From the IMG/VR virus record IMGVR_UViG_3300045972_000062, positions 1 to 62,336 of that record: a stretch of DNA of 62,336 nt; one strand, 5' to 3'. The stretch comes from a virus. The notes beneath the pieces were generated by a model, which was given only the letters and a program-made list of their open reading frames with translations, did not search any database and was not told where the DNA came from. Both the position numbers and the translations under genes were made by a program. Positions 1-9,158 of this stretch are shown piece by piece; within the stretch, counting starts at the first letter, position 1, and every line of letters begins with the position of its first letter.

Positions 1-1
1 A

Positions 2-148
2 ATACTAGTAGACACAGGAATTACAGTAAGTGTGACTAATATAGGACCACTATTCTCACGTAATGCAAAGTATAATGTAGGAGCTACTTATACTGAATTA
101 ATAGCTTCAGGTGGTACTTATACAGTTGATCCAAATATAACTTATTAA
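2..148 (+). CDS. C-terminal end of a structural protein (partial, 5' end outside window)
   Basis: The frame beginning at base 2 is open for 48 codons and stops with TAA at 146-148. The visible residues (ITVSVTNIGP, YTELIASGGTYTVDPN) alternate small, polar and beta-branched residues. This is what the last strands of an Ig-like or jelly-roll beta domain look like, as found in phage tail and fibre proteins. The next gene starts 10 bases downstream on the same strand, so the two are probably co-transcribed. Only the tail of the protein is in the window, so its real identity cannot be given. Confidence 0.6.
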   Translation: MLVDTGITVSVTNIGPLFSRNAKYNVGATYTELIASGGTYTVDPNITY

Positions 149-158
149 ACATAAAGTA

Positions 159-596
159 ATGAAAAACGTAACGCACTTAAATACCATCTTATACAATGGT
201 AGTAATTCTGACTTAACTGTTGAATTTAGATACTGCAAAGGAGTAGATATGAGTACTGAAGTTACAGATACAATAATTGTTCCTTATTCAGATGTTGAGT
301 TTTTACCTCTAGAGGAGCTGTGTTGTTCTAAGATACTTAATTCAGTAGATAACATAGTAAGTTTATTTTATCAATCTACTAATATAGATCAGGAGTTAAA
401 TAGAAGAATCTTAATTACTATTAAGGATAATTTATTAGGATTTGTAATTCTTAATATAGAACCTGAATTCAAAATAGTAAATGATATACCAATGTTAGTT
501 AATTCAAGTAATTTTAATGAATCTGAGATATTGAATATAATTGACGTGGCTGGAAATGGAATAGCAATGTATATTCAAAATAAAATAAATGAATAG
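159..596 (+). CDS. hypothetical protein, probable virion-associated
   Basis: This 145-residue protein is not recognised. It is mostly predicted beta strand and short helix, acidic, with a Cys pair (ELCCSKIL, near residue 52) and no signal peptide or membrane segment. It follows the partial structural gene by 10 bases, and its Cys-Cys pair recalls the Cys-rich proteins at 23793-24676. A minor structural or assembly role is an inference from position only. The start at 159 is the first ATG after the upstream stop. Confidence 0.65.
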   Translation: MKNVTHLNTILYNGSNSDLTVEFRYCKGVDMSTEVTDTIIVPYSDVEFLPLEELCCSKILNSVDNIVSLFYQSTNIDQELNRRILITIKDNLLGFVILNIEPEFKIVNDIPMLVNSSNFNESEILNIIDVAGNGIAMYIQNKINE

Positions 597-651
597 ATTG
601 ATATTATATAATGTAATACTAAGAAATTATTAACCTTTAAAAACAATCAAA

Positions 652-732
652 ATGGAAATGTCACAAAAAATCAGACCGAAAGGCACAAGACCAACTAAGG
701 TAATGCCGAAACCAAAACCAAAAGGCAAGTAG
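652..732 (+). CDS. very small basic Pro/Lys-rich protein (26 aa)
   Basis: An ATG at 652 opens 26 codons ending with TAG at 730-732, two bases before the next start at 735. The product (MEMSQKIRPKG, then KVMPKPKPKGK) is strongly basic with repeated Pro-Lys steps. The close packing against the next gene supports a real short gene. It could bind nucleic acid or be a leader for the lysis cassette; neither is shown. Confidence 0.45.
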   Translation: MEMSQKIRPKGTRPTKVMPKPKPKGK

Positions 733-734
733 TC

Positions 735-1301
735 ATGTCTGCAGTCTATAAACGGATACAACTTCTAAGGATAGTTATGATAATACCATTACTATTTGAT
801 TTTGTATCTGTTTTCGGGCAGTCGGCATTTCCTTCGGCTCCGGACTCATGGATGATATTTGACAATTTTAGGTTAGTTTCTAACATTTCAATGTCTGTAT
901 TGGTATTTTATATTTTTAACTTCTGTTTAAACTCTAGAATAAAGGCGTTTATGATGGGAGTTTCTTTGCTTATGATAAGTACTAGTTTTTTTATGATACC
1001 GTATTATAGTGGCACTTTAACTTATGATTTTACAATATTAATTCATCGGGCAACGATAATGATATTTTGTACGTTATTGTTTTTCTATTTTCATAAATCT
1101 ATTGGTTACGCAGCTTTATTTGGAGCTTTCACCTGGCAATGTATATATCTGTTTAGAACTGAGTTTAACTCGGAAGTTACTGATGTAAGTATATCAGAGT
1201 CTTTAAAAGATTTCTTGTTTATTTACGCTATTTCATTAACTTTGACTTATCTATTCACTCATATAAACGCAACAAGGAATGAAAGCGAAGGAGACGTTTA
1301 A
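735..1301 (+). CDS. polytopic membrane protein in lysis region
   Basis: The 188-residue product is hydrophobic, with about five or six predicted membrane segments (near residues 8-28, 48-66, 72-92, 100-118, 122-140 and 158-176). It sits in the inner membrane by prediction. It is first in a run of membrane and lysis genes and its last 23 bases overlap the next gene, which suggests translational coupling. It might be a holin/antiholin-type or superinfection-related protein. The family is not recognised. Confidence 0.6.
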   Translation: MSAVYKRIQLLRIVMIIPLLFDFVSVFGQSAFPSAPDSWMIFDNFRLVSNISMSVLVFYIFNFCLNSRIKAFMMGVSLLMISTSFFMIPYYSGTLTYDFTILIHRATIMIFCTLLFFYFHKSIGYAALFGAFTWQCIYLFRTEFNSEVTDVSISESLKDFLFIYAISLTLTYLFTHINATRNESEGDV

Positions 1302-1683
1302 TTTATATGGGAGCATAACTAGTTTTATAAAGAAATACACGCTACAAACGATTATAGTAGCTTTTGGACTAATCGAAGCTCCTAAAGTCTTTGAGTTTGC
1401 AGATTTAAAAGAAGAGAACGCTACTCTAAAGAAACAGGTAGTAAGACTTCGTGTTGATATTGTAAATATGAAAAGGGCTTCTGAATATCAATATAGGGTT
1501 AATGAAAATTCTAATGAAAGAATTATAAATTTAGAGAACATGCACAGTTGTTTAAATGTCTTTTTGAATAAAAAAACTAAAGAAGATATGGATAATTACT
1601 TATATTTGAATAAATTTACGTTAAATAAGAAATCGGAAGTAAGAACTACTGATTTGACCGACAAAGAATCTTTAACTGAATAA
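1279..1683 (+). CDS. membrane-anchored coiled-coil protein of the lysis cassette
   Basis: The 134-residue protein has one N-terminal hydrophobic segment (about residues 14-36). It is followed by a heptad-like, Leu/Val/Lys-rich stretch (LKEENATLKKQVVRLRVDIVNM) that predicts a coiled coil. The start overlaps the previous gene by 23 bases and the stop precedes the small holin-like gene by one base. The layout (membrane anchor plus periplasmic coiled coil next to holin and endolysin) resembles a spanin-type or holin-partner protein. That is inference, as no family is recognised. Confidence 0.55.
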   Translation: MKAKETFNLYGSITSFIKKYTLQTIIVAFGLIEAPKVFEFADLKEENATLKKQVVRLRVDIVNMKRASEYQYRVNENSNERIINLENMHSCLNVFLNKKTKEDMDNYLYLNKFTLNKKSEVRTTDLTDKESLTE

Positions 1684-1684
1684 T

Positions 1685-1861
1685 ATGAAACTATCTAATT
1701 TAAATAAGCCTACCGAAGCCAAATGGGTTAAAATAGGCACTGCATTAATATCTGTTAGTGGCTTTATTGCGACTTACGCTTTAACTCAAAATAATGCTAC
1801 CGTAGGCTTTTTAGGATTGGGATTTGGAGGTATTGGAACTTTTATAATTGCATTTAAATAA
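1685..1861 (+). CDS. small holin-like membrane protein (58 aa)
   Basis: ATG at 1685 opens 58 codons; the TAA at 1859-1861 overlaps the endolysin ATG by one base (TAATG), a coupled arrangement. The protein has a short polar N-terminus (MKLSNLNKPTEAKW) and two hydrophobic segments (about 17-33 and 39-56) with a Gly-rich second helix, ending in a Lys. A small two-helix membrane protein directly upstream of, and coupled to, an endolysin is the usual arrangement of a class II holin. Function is inferred from size, topology and neighbour. Confidence 0.7.
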   Translation: MKLSNLNKPTEAKWVKIGTALISVSGFIATYALTQNNATVGFLGLGFGGIGTFIIAFK

Positions 1862-2367
1862 TGAGCCGGTTAATAACTGACTTAACTACTGAGATGCAGG
1901 TGAAAGTTAATAAGGCTATCGAGTTATGTAAGTCAAAAGGCGTAAACCTAATGGTTACTGCTACTTTAAGAACTCTTGAAGAACAAGCTGTTTACTACAG
2001 ACAATCAAGAACTATAGTAGAGATAAATGCTAAGATAGCATTGTTCAAAAAAAAAGGATTTGACTACCTTGCTGATGTTCTTGAGAAGTGTCCTCCATGT
2101 TCAGGTAAGTTTGTAACTAATGCAGCTCCCGGGGAGTCATGGCACAATTATAAGATGGCTATAGATGTAGTTCCTGTTTTTGGTGGTGTTGCTCAATGGT
2201 CTGATCCCAAGTTGTGGAATGTATGGACTTCGTGTGCTAAAGAAGCTGGATTGTTTACTCTTGACTTTGAAAAGCCGCATGCTCAGTTTTATTCTACCGG
2301 GAATCCGTTAACAGGAAAAACTACGTCAGAAATAAAAGTATTATTAACTAAAAACGGATTACTATAA
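1861..2367 (+). CDS. endolysin, M15-type L-Ala-D-Glu / D-Ala-D-Ala peptidase
   Basis: The 168-residue protein resembles phage peptidoglycan endopeptidases of the M15 (VanY/T5 endolysin) group. It would cut peptide stems of the host murein at lysis. Visible features are the TATLRTLEEQ segment near 34, the metal-binding SWHNYKMAIDVV block (His about 95, Asp about 102) and a later PHAQF His near 140, which together form the usual His-Asp-His zinc set. It lacks a signal peptide, so release needs the holin encoded just upstream. It overlaps the next gene by one base. Confidence 0.85.
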   Translation: MSRLITDLTTEMQVKVNKAIELCKSKGVNLMVTATLRTLEEQAVYYRQSRTIVEINAKIALFKKKGFDYLADVLEKCPPCSGKFVTNAAPGESWHNYKMAIDVVPVFGGVAQWSDPKLWNVWTSCAKEAGLFTLDFEKPHAQFYSTGNPLTGKTTSEIKVLLTKNGLL

Positions 2368-2957
2368 TGACAAGGATTGCATTTACATTCGGACTTATGT
2401 TATTTGTAGCTTTGATAGCTACTTCTGCATTTTATTACAACAAGAGCCTTAAAATTGCCGGATTAGAGATTCAGAATAGAATTTCCGAAGGAAAGGTTGT
2501 TACTTATAAGAACAATGAAGGTCATTGGGTAACTTGCTTGCAGGAACGTAATGCTACTATTGAGGAATTAAAGCATAATTTAGCAGTAAAAGAAGTTGGA
2601 GTTAAGCCAAGGCAAGTTTCTAGCGTTTCTACTAACACTACAGAACGTGTAGATACGTTTTTTATGCCTATTAAACACGATACGGCTTACATAATACTTA
2701 ATGGAGTAAAAACTATCGATTCTGTAACTAAAGTATCTTACAAGGATGCCTTTTATGACATTAATGGCGTAATATTTAACAATGACTTATTTAGGTTAAA
2801 TATAAAGTCATTTGATAGTATTACTCAGGTAGTTAAGAGATATAAGGAAGGATTTGTGTTATTAAAACCGTTCAAAAGATGGAAGTATCAACAGTTCGTT
2901 TTTTCATCAAATCCTAATTGTAAAATTAAATTTTCAGAGTACTTAAAAATAAAGTAA
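2367..2957 (+). CDS. inner-membrane spanin-like protein
   Basis: The 196-residue protein has an N-terminal hydrophobic segment (about residues 3-25). A helical region with coiled-coil character follows (about 28-80) and then a mixed domain with a basic C-terminus. It is coupled to the endolysin by a one-base overlap, and to the next gene by another. Position directly behind holin and endolysin plus one membrane anchor and a periplasmic coiled coil fit an i-spanin role in a Gram-negative host. An outer-membrane lipoprotein partner is not obvious here, so the call is moderate. Confidence 0.55.
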   Translation: MTRIAFTFGLMLFVALIATSAFYYNKSLKIAGLEIQNRISEGKVVTYKNNEGHWVTCLQERNATIEELKHNLAVKEVGVKPRQVSSVSTNTTERVDTFFMPIKHDTAYIILNGVKTIDSVTKVSYKDAFYDINGVIFNNDLFRLNIKSFDSITQVVKRYKEGFVLLKPFKRWKYQQFVFSSNPNCKIKFSEYLKIK

Positions 2958-3799
2958 TGAAATTAGAAGACATCATATACGACATACGTACTTTAATGGA
3001 TCAGTCCAGCGAGGATTCTCGACTGGATGATTCTTTTTTAGCGTATAAGATAAACGAATATCGGGCGTTATTAATCCAAAAGAAATATGCCGAAACAAGA
3101 GAGATTGATCCTATATGGTTACAATCTATTCCTATTTCTCAATTTACTTGCGTAGGAACCGGAGATGATCCTAATGTTTTAGGTGAAACTACTCGTTTAG
3201 GAAAGTGTACTCTTCCTGCGGTGGTGTCATTGCCTAGAAATTTAGGGTTATATAGAATGTCTTCAAGTTCAAGACAGAAACAGATATACCCTACTACGGA
3301 GCATGAGTTTTATATGATGTTAGAAACCGGAGATGACAGGTTAAGGCATTTTGAATATTATTATCCAATAGGAAAGTCGCATTATATTTATCCATATAGA
3401 GAAAAAGGAACAGCGACATGTATTTTAGAAAATCCATTAGAAGCACAAGGGAAGTTAACAGAGATAATCTCAAACGGAAATTTATTAGCTGGAACAGATT
3501 ACATAGTAACTCAGGAAGCGATAGTGTACGGAGGAGTGATGTATCTTCCAGGTCAGCTATTAACAGCATCGACAACAAACGGTAGTTTCTATGAAGGTTC
3601 CGGGGTGTTATTCTTAAAGAATAAATTATATACTCTTGATACTAGAGATGATTATCCTTGTGATGCCGGCATGGCAGAAATGATTATTATTGAGGTGTTA
3701 ACTAAAGACTTTAAGTTAGAATCGTCATTTGTTACTGATTTGCGTCAGGATTTTGCCGACCATTCTAAAGTTATGAGGGCTATGATTTCTAAAAGATAG
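2957..3799 (+). CDS. head-tail connector / ring-type structural protein
   Basis: The 280-residue protein starts with an acidic helical segment (LEDIIYDIRTLMDQSS) of the kind seen in podovirus head-tail adaptors and tail-tubular proteins. Beta-rich sequence and a helical C-terminus with FVTDLRQDFADHSKVMRAM follow. It lies two genes upstream of the tail-tubular-like protein and three upstream of the muzzle protein, the place of ring proteins in crAss-like genomes. Assignment to a particular ring is not possible by eye. Confidence 0.55.
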   Translation: MKLEDIIYDIRTLMDQSSEDSRLDDSFLAYKINEYRALLIQKKYAETREIDPIWLQSIPISQFTCVGTGDDPNVLGETTRLGKCTLPAVVSLPRNLGLYRMSSSSRQKQIYPTTEHEFYMMLETGDDRLRHFEYYYPIGKSHYIYPYREKGTATCILENPLEAQGKLTEIISNGNLLAGTDYIVTQEAIVYGGVMYLPGQLLTASTTNGSFYEGSGVLFLKNKLYTLDTRDDYPCDAGMAEMIIIEVLTKDFKLESSFVTDLRQDFADHSKVMRAMISKR

Positions 3800-3803
3800 T
3801 ATT

Positions 3804-4208
3804 ATGTTAACTAAAGGACTTGAAGATGTGATAGATGTAATGATGGACAAGAAGTTCAAATATCGTCATTTAGGCAAGGATAACATAACTGTTATTATGC
3901 AGCAATACTTCAAAAAAAGCAGGGCGGTAATTGAGTCTGGAGAACCATTTTCATTTCCTAATAGATTTGGCACCATGCAACTTGAATTTAGGAAGAGAAA
4001 AGTTAATGAAGAAAAGCCTTTTGGAGCTTTTTTAATACCGGATAAAATTATTGTAGCATTAGGATATTGGGCTTACATTGACTTTAGAAGTTCTCATATA
4101 ACTATAAATTTAGGATATCAATATAAAGCTTGTAAAAAGTTTATAAAATGGTTTAATCATAAGTTATTTACTACCGATTATTTTTACGAATTAAAAAACA
4201 AGAAATGA
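3804..4208 (+). CDS. HU/IHF-like or head-tail ring small protein
   Basis: The 134-residue basic protein has an N-terminal helical region and a central FSFPNRFGTMQLEFRKRK stretch. That stretch resembles the turn and beta arm of HU/IHF family DNA-bending proteins (compare GFGxFxxRxR). crAss-like phages are known to carry IHF-like genes between the head-tail genes, and the position here matches. The gene overlaps the next start by four bases (ATGA). A purely structural ring role is the alternative. Confidence 0.45.
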   Translation: MLTKGLEDVIDVMMDKKFKYRHLGKDNITVIMQQYFKKSRAVIESGEPFSFPNRFGTMQLEFRKRKVNEEKPFGAFLIPDKIIVALGYWAYIDFRSSHITINLGYQYKACKKFIKWFNHKLFTTDYFYELKNKK

Positions 4209-4954
4209 GCATAGCAAGAAAGATTTCGATAAAAAAGGCATTAATGAATGTCGTAGACGAAACGAGCGAAGATGTAGCAAGAGAATTGCCTTTAATGTAC
4301 AAATGGGCTTTGCATATCAACCGAAAGATAGATAGTATAAATCAGTTAACAAGAAGCGTTACAGTTATTGATGTAGTTGGATGTACGGTTCAGATCCCGG
4401 CACATGTAGAACATGTTGTTGCTATTGTTATGGGAGATAACGGATGTTGTTGTGATGCTTTTTGGAACTTGAAAGATAATACTTATGTTTGGGAGCCTGT
4501 ATCTCAGATTAGCCAAATAGGTGTTACTAATATATATGCTTTTGTTGATGATTTGTGGGAAGGTCAGAATGATTTAGATTACCATATTCAGGATGATAAG
4601 ATTGTATTTACTAGAAACTATACCGGTAAAAAAGTAACATTACTAACATTAGGTTACGAGCAAGACGAAGAAGGAAGTCCTTTGGTTAGTGAAAATAACG
4701 TAGATGCTATTGTTAAGTATGTAAAGTTACAAATGGCAGAAAGAGAGAAATGGAAACTTATGAAAAAAGCTGTTCCATTAAATCAAATTTCGGCAGAAAT
4801 AAATGGCTTAAGGTCAGAGGTTAATTATTATGTAAGTCAAGCCAGAGATAATAGTAATGAACTTTCTAAATCTCAGCAATCTCAGATTTCAAATTTATTA
4901 AATAATCCTATAACCGGATATAGAACTTACTTATTACAAAACTCTTGGATTTAA
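4205..4954 (+). CDS. tail tubular / ring protein (P22 gp4 or T7 gp11-like)
   Basis: The 249-residue protein has an N-terminal helix bundle (ALMNVVDETSEDVARELPLMYKWALHINRKID). A beta-rich middle with a Cys cluster (GDNGCCCDAFW) and a long C-terminal helix (VKYVKLQMAEREKWKLM) follow. This layout matches podovirus tail-tubular adaptor proteins. The gene sits between the IHF-like gene (four-base overlap) and the large muzzle gene (one-base gap), as expected for the ring that joins portal and tail in crAss-like virions. Confidence 0.6.
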   Translation: MSIARKISIKKALMNVVDETSEDVARELPLMYKWALHINRKIDSINQLTRSVTVIDVVGCTVQIPAHVEHVVAIVMGDNGCCCDAFWNLKDNTYVWEPVSQISQIGVTNIYAFVDDLWEGQNDLDYHIQDDKIVFTRNYTGKKVTLLTLGYEQDEEGSPLVSENNVDAIVKYVKLQMAEREKWKLMKKAVPLNQISAEINGLRSEVNYYVSQARDNSNELSKSQQSQISNLLNNPITGYRTYLLQNSWI

Positions 4955-4955
4955 T

Positions 4956-7900
4956 ATGAACTCTAAACAGCTAGTAAATAAAGGTTCTCATTTAGATAAT
5001 GATGAATCTTTTCAGCCGAAAGACACGTTTAGACATGCTATGAATGGCATGTTGATAAGTTATAATGATGGTAATTATTCATGGCAAAACTCGATAGGAA
5101 ATAAGGTTTCTTTTAATGTAGGACTTAATATTATCGGGTGGTGTAATCTTAGAGAAGATTTAATTATTTTCTCTACTGATGAAGTTATTGGAGCTATTGA
5201 TAAAGTCGTATTTAATGGACTAGGAGAAGCTACGGTTTACCCTCAATATGCTTTAGATGATTTTGGATTCTCACAATTACACCCGATCGTTAATGAATGT
5301 GAAGGCTATTACGAAAGCCAAAAAATTCAGAGGGTTTATTGGACTGACTTTAAGAATCAGTTTAGATCTTTAAACTTAAGCCAAATAAAATATCTGCACA
5401 CTAATGAGCCGAATATAATTACAGTTTCTTTTGTGCCTAATAAACAATATGTGGTAGTTTCAGGAAGCGTAGTTGTCCCAAGTGGAACTTATACTAAAGG
5501 GCAGTCTTTTTCTTCTCCTACGACTCCTATAATTTATGATCTTACAAATACTGTTATTGCTGAATATTTATCGGCAAATAGCATGAACTCTAGTCCTGTT
5601 GTGACTTGGGGAGATATAGGATTAAATCAGATACTTCAAAATCAAGGCACAGTAGGATATGGTCAATATTTTTTCTGTTATCAATATTATTCCTTAGATG
5701 GGAGAGTTACTAACTGGTCTCCGTTAAGTAATGGTATTGCAATGATAAATATAGGTAATACTTATCAAGGTCAGCAAGGAGGTCAACAATTAGGATCTGG
5801 AATCACAGGAACCGACATTGGGAACGGCAATTCAAACAATGCTTTTGAGCTTAAGATTACTAATGTAGAAACTATATACGATCATATAAGATTTGGGGTA
5901 TTTACCTCTTCAGAATATAATACTATAAATCCTGACGGGTTCTCATTTTCTGAAGTAGCTACATCTCCTGATCATAATAAAGAGCAGTTAGTAATTTACT
6001 TCGGAGACAAAACTCATATTAAAAAAATAAGTCTTGACGATGTATTGATAGGTAAAGCTGCAATAGAGAAGGTTAAAACTTTCTGTATTACTCAACGCTA
6101 TTTAATAGTAGCTAATACTGTAGAAAGTGGAGAATTTAACAATACTAACGTCACCGCAACTATTACTATAAGTCCAGAAGTGTACGAGATAGTTTCTGAT
6201 GCTAGAGGTAATGTTTATAGTCCAAATGGAGATTTGACTGGACACGATAAAATGGCAGGAGTATCTAGTGATATTTATGTAAATCAGTGGTACAAAGTTA
6301 AAAGTTTGACAATTTCTTACAATTCTATCAGTTATTCAATTGGAGATCTGTTTAAAGGAATAGTAGGAATTACACATTATGTAGGAAGCGGTTCGGTTGT
6401 TCCTGTAATAAGAAAAAAGAAATACAAGAAATTTGACAACTCTTACGTATATGATGTAATTGAAATTCCTAATGATTATCTTGACTACAAAAGTCCTATT
6501 GTTTCTGAAAATGCAGTAGGATATTGGGGAGGGGAGACGTATCGGTTTGGATTATTGCCGTATGATAAGCAAGGAAGAGCAATGCATGTTAGATTTGGTG
6601 CCGATATTAAGTTCCCAGAAAGGAATATTCAAGGAAATACTTACCAACTAAATGGTAATTCTATGCCATGCACTGCTTCAAGTATGGTCAATGACGCTTT
6701 AGGTAACGGTACTTATTCTCAATCTAATTTAAACATAATGTCAGCCTTAATTGATGGCATTGACATTACTGATATTATAGATCAGATTTCAGCTATAAGT
6801 ATTGTGAGATGTAGTAGAGATGGTCAGGAATCTACCTTATATGAAGGATTATTGCAACCTTTAGTTAGGGTTACTGAGGAGTTTCCTGCACCAACAAATG
6901 AAGGTCATGTGTTATATCCTGCTGAAACTCATTTTTCTGATGGGTTTGAAAGGTTTTCTCATAGTAGTTACTTTGAAAGGAGACCTTACTGTTATGCTTT
7001 GTATTCTCCTGAGAGGATGTTTTATTTTAATTCAGACATTCCTTCCATAGGAGACTCTTTGAAGATAAATGGTTTTTTTGAGCAAATAAATCCATTAAAT
7101 AATGGACTTGGGCAGAATACTGCATTCTCAAATTTTAATCAGAAATTTTATAAAGAATGCAATCCTATAGACAATACATTATCTATCGGTAAGGTTAATG
7201 AGGTAAATATAGAAGCCGGATTTCAGGAAGTAGATTCAGCTAAAAACATATTGAGTGGATCCAACCATAGTGCTAATATGCAGGTGCCTTTATTGGATGT
7301 AGGAAATCTAAACAATGACACTATATATTCTTATACTACAGAATTACTATGGAGTAGGGCTTCTATATTGCCAGGTGGCGATGCTGGTTATTTTAAAAGA
7401 TCAACTATTACTAGAGCTTCCATATTAGAGACCAACTATGGAGAGGGCAGTCTGTCTGCAACTTTCCCTAATGGATTTGTAGATCAACAGGGAGATTATA
7501 GAGATAAGACTACTGTTACTTACGTCCAATATAAAAGACGTAACGCAAACTTATATGGAGGAACTACTGACGAAGCTAAGGCTTTGAATTTGTATTATAC
7601 TATTGGTCATTATCTACCTATAACTACTGAGTTAAAAAATGATATTATAAATTCCAATGGAAGGTATGTTTTAAATGGATTGCAGGTTTTTGGAGGGGAT
7701 TGCTTTATTAATTTATTCGATTTTAATTTAGCAACTTATGACTCTAATTGGGAGAAGATTACATCTCCTATTATAGGAGGCAACACATATTACGATTCAT
7801 GGCAGCTAGAAGTTGTATTCCCTGTTCAATCTTCTGTAAATACAGCTTTTAGGCAAGGATTCCATACTGCTAAAGATAGGATGTGGGGTAAGGGTATTTC

Positions 7901-9158
7901 AGGAAACTCTACCGGATTGAGGGTTAATGTATCTCCTCCTCATATTGAGAATTATAATAAGACTATAAATCAAAGTAGTATTAATGAAGCTTATTTGACA
8001 TGTTATTCTACAGATAAGAAGAAGATAACTCTTAAATCATTACCTACAAACTTTGAGTTCGAAACAGAATTTGACTATAGGATCCGGTGGAGTCAACTTA
8101 AAAGTAATGGAGAAGATGTAGATAAGTTTATGATATTCGACTCTCTACAATTCTTAGATGTTGAACCAAATCATGGAATGATTAATAATGTAAGGACTGA
8201 AGCTAATAGATTATTCTACTGGCAAGAACATGCCGTAGGTAGTGTTCCTGTTAATGAGAGAATGGTAGTGACTTCTGCTGTTGGAGAAATGGTAAATTTG
8301 GGAGTTAATAGTGGGGTTGGTTTAGGGAATGGCAGGTTTGACGAAAGGCATAGTTTTTATGGTAATCAACACCAACATTCTTTAATTAAAACTACTAATG
8401 GATTCTGCTGGTATGATTTATCAAATTCTGCATTTGTTCACATGAATACTAAACTTGGTATAAATAACGACAGTATAATAAAAGGATATTATCAATTTTT
8501 TAGGAATGAAATAGATCCTTTATTGTATGAGAATTTTAATCCTGTAATTAGTCGAGGAATTGTTGCTGGATATGATGAAGTTTACAGAACTGTTTACATG
8601 ACATTTTTCGCCATAGACAAGAGTAAATTCAGTAACCATACAATTGCCTTCAATGACGTAACAAATACGTTTGTAGGAGAACATTCATTCTTCCCTACGT
8701 TATATGCTAAACTTCATGGAAGGTTTATAACTACAGAAGGAGTTGCTACAAATATTGGATTAGGATGGATTCATGATACTGCTGATAGCGGAAGAGGAAA
8801 TTACTTTGGAGTAATTAAGGATTCTACTATTGAGCTTATTGTCAATTCAAACTTTGACATGTCAAAAATATTTGATACTTTTATGGTCGAAGGTAATGAT
8901 AAGTTCTTCTACAAGATAGAGTGCTGGACAAACAATCAGTACGGAGTAGATGAAGATATTATTGACAAGACTACATTAGAGCTATTGAGTGACAATGTGG
9001 AGTATAGAAATCAAACATGGGTAGGTAATTTGCCGTTAACAGGTGAAAGCGATAGATTTACTGACAACTGGTTGAAAATAAAGTTCTACTTTGACAATTC
9101 TCAGAACAAATTAATAAAATTATTGAGTCTACAAACTAATTACAGACAAGCAAGATAA
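4956..9158 (+). CDS. muzzle / tail stabilization protein
   Basis: The 1400-residue protein opens with a segment (KDTFRHAMNGMLISYNDGNY) typical of the large tail-stabilization or muzzle proteins of crAss-like phages, which cap the tail tube. Almost the whole chain is beta-rich with many Gly, Asn, Tyr and Thr residues, no membrane segment, and a short helical end. It is the largest tail-shaft gene, directly after the tail-tubular gene and overlapping the first internal-protein gene by one base. Length and place fit the family well. Confidence 0.7.
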   Translation: MNSKQLVNKGSHLDNDESFQPKDTFRHAMNGMLISYNDGNYSWQNSIGNKVSFNVGLNIIGWCNLREDLIIFSTDEVIGAIDKVVFNGLGEATVYPQYALDDFGFSQLHPIVNECEGYYESQKIQRVYWTDFKNQFRSLNLSQIKYLHTNEPNIITVSFVPNKQYVVVSGSVVVPSGTYTKGQSFSSPTTPIIYDLTNTVIAEYLSANSMNSSPVVTWGDIGLNQILQNQGTVGYGQYFFCYQYYSLDGRVTNWSPLSNGIAMINIGNTYQGQQGGQQLGSGITGTDIGNGNSNNAFELKITNVETIYDHIRFGVFTSSEYNTINPDGFSFSEVATSPDHNKEQLVIYFGDKTHIKKISLDDVLIGKAAIEKVKTFCITQRYLIVANTVESGEFNNTNVTATITISPEVYEIVSDARGNVYSPNGDLTGHDKMAGVSSDIYVNQWYKVKSLTISYNSISYSIGDLFKGIVGITHYVGSGSVVPVIRKKKYKKFDNSYVYDVIEIPNDYLDYKSPIVSENAVGYWGGETYRFGLLPYDKQGRAMHVRFGADIKFPERNIQGNTYQLNGNSMPCTASSMVNDALGNGTYSQSNLNIMSALIDGIDITDIIDQISAISIVRCSRDGQESTLYEGLLQPLVRVTEEFPAPTNEGHVLYPAETHFSDGFERFSHSSYFERRPYCYALYSPERMFYFNSDIPSIGDSLKINGFFEQINPLNNGLGQNTAFSNFNQKFYKECNPIDNTLSIGKVNEVNIEAGFQEVDSAKNILSGSNHSANMQVPLLDVGNLNNDTIYSYTTELLWSRASILPGGDAGYFKRSTITRASILETNYGEGSLSATFPNGFVDQQGDYRDKTTVTYVQYKRRNANLYGGTTDEAKALNLYYTIGHYLPITTELKNDIINSNGRYVLNGLQVFGGDCFINLFDFNLATYDSNWEKITSPIIGGNTYYDSWQLEVVFPVQSSVNTAFRQGFHTAKDRMWGKGISGNSTGLRVNVSPPHIENYNKTINQSSINEAYLTCYSTDKKKITLKSLPTNFEFETEFDYRIRWSQLKSNGEDVDKFMIFDSLQFLDVEPNHGMINNVRTEANRLFYWQEHAVGSVPVNERMVVTSAVGEMVNLGVNSGVGLGNGRFDERHSFYGNQHQHSLIKTTNGFCWYDLSNSAFVHMNTKLGINNDSIIKGYYQFFRNEIDPLLYENFNPVISRGIVAGYDEVYRTVYMTFFAIDKSKFSNHTIAFNDVTNTFVGEHSFFPTLYAKLHGRFITTEGVATNIGLGWIHDTADSGRGNYFGVIKDSTIELIVNSNFDMSKIFDTFMVEGNDKFFYKIECWTNNQYGVDEDIIDKTTLELLSDNVEYRNQTWVGNLPLTGESDRFTDNWLKIKFYFDNSQNKLIKLLSLQTNYRQAR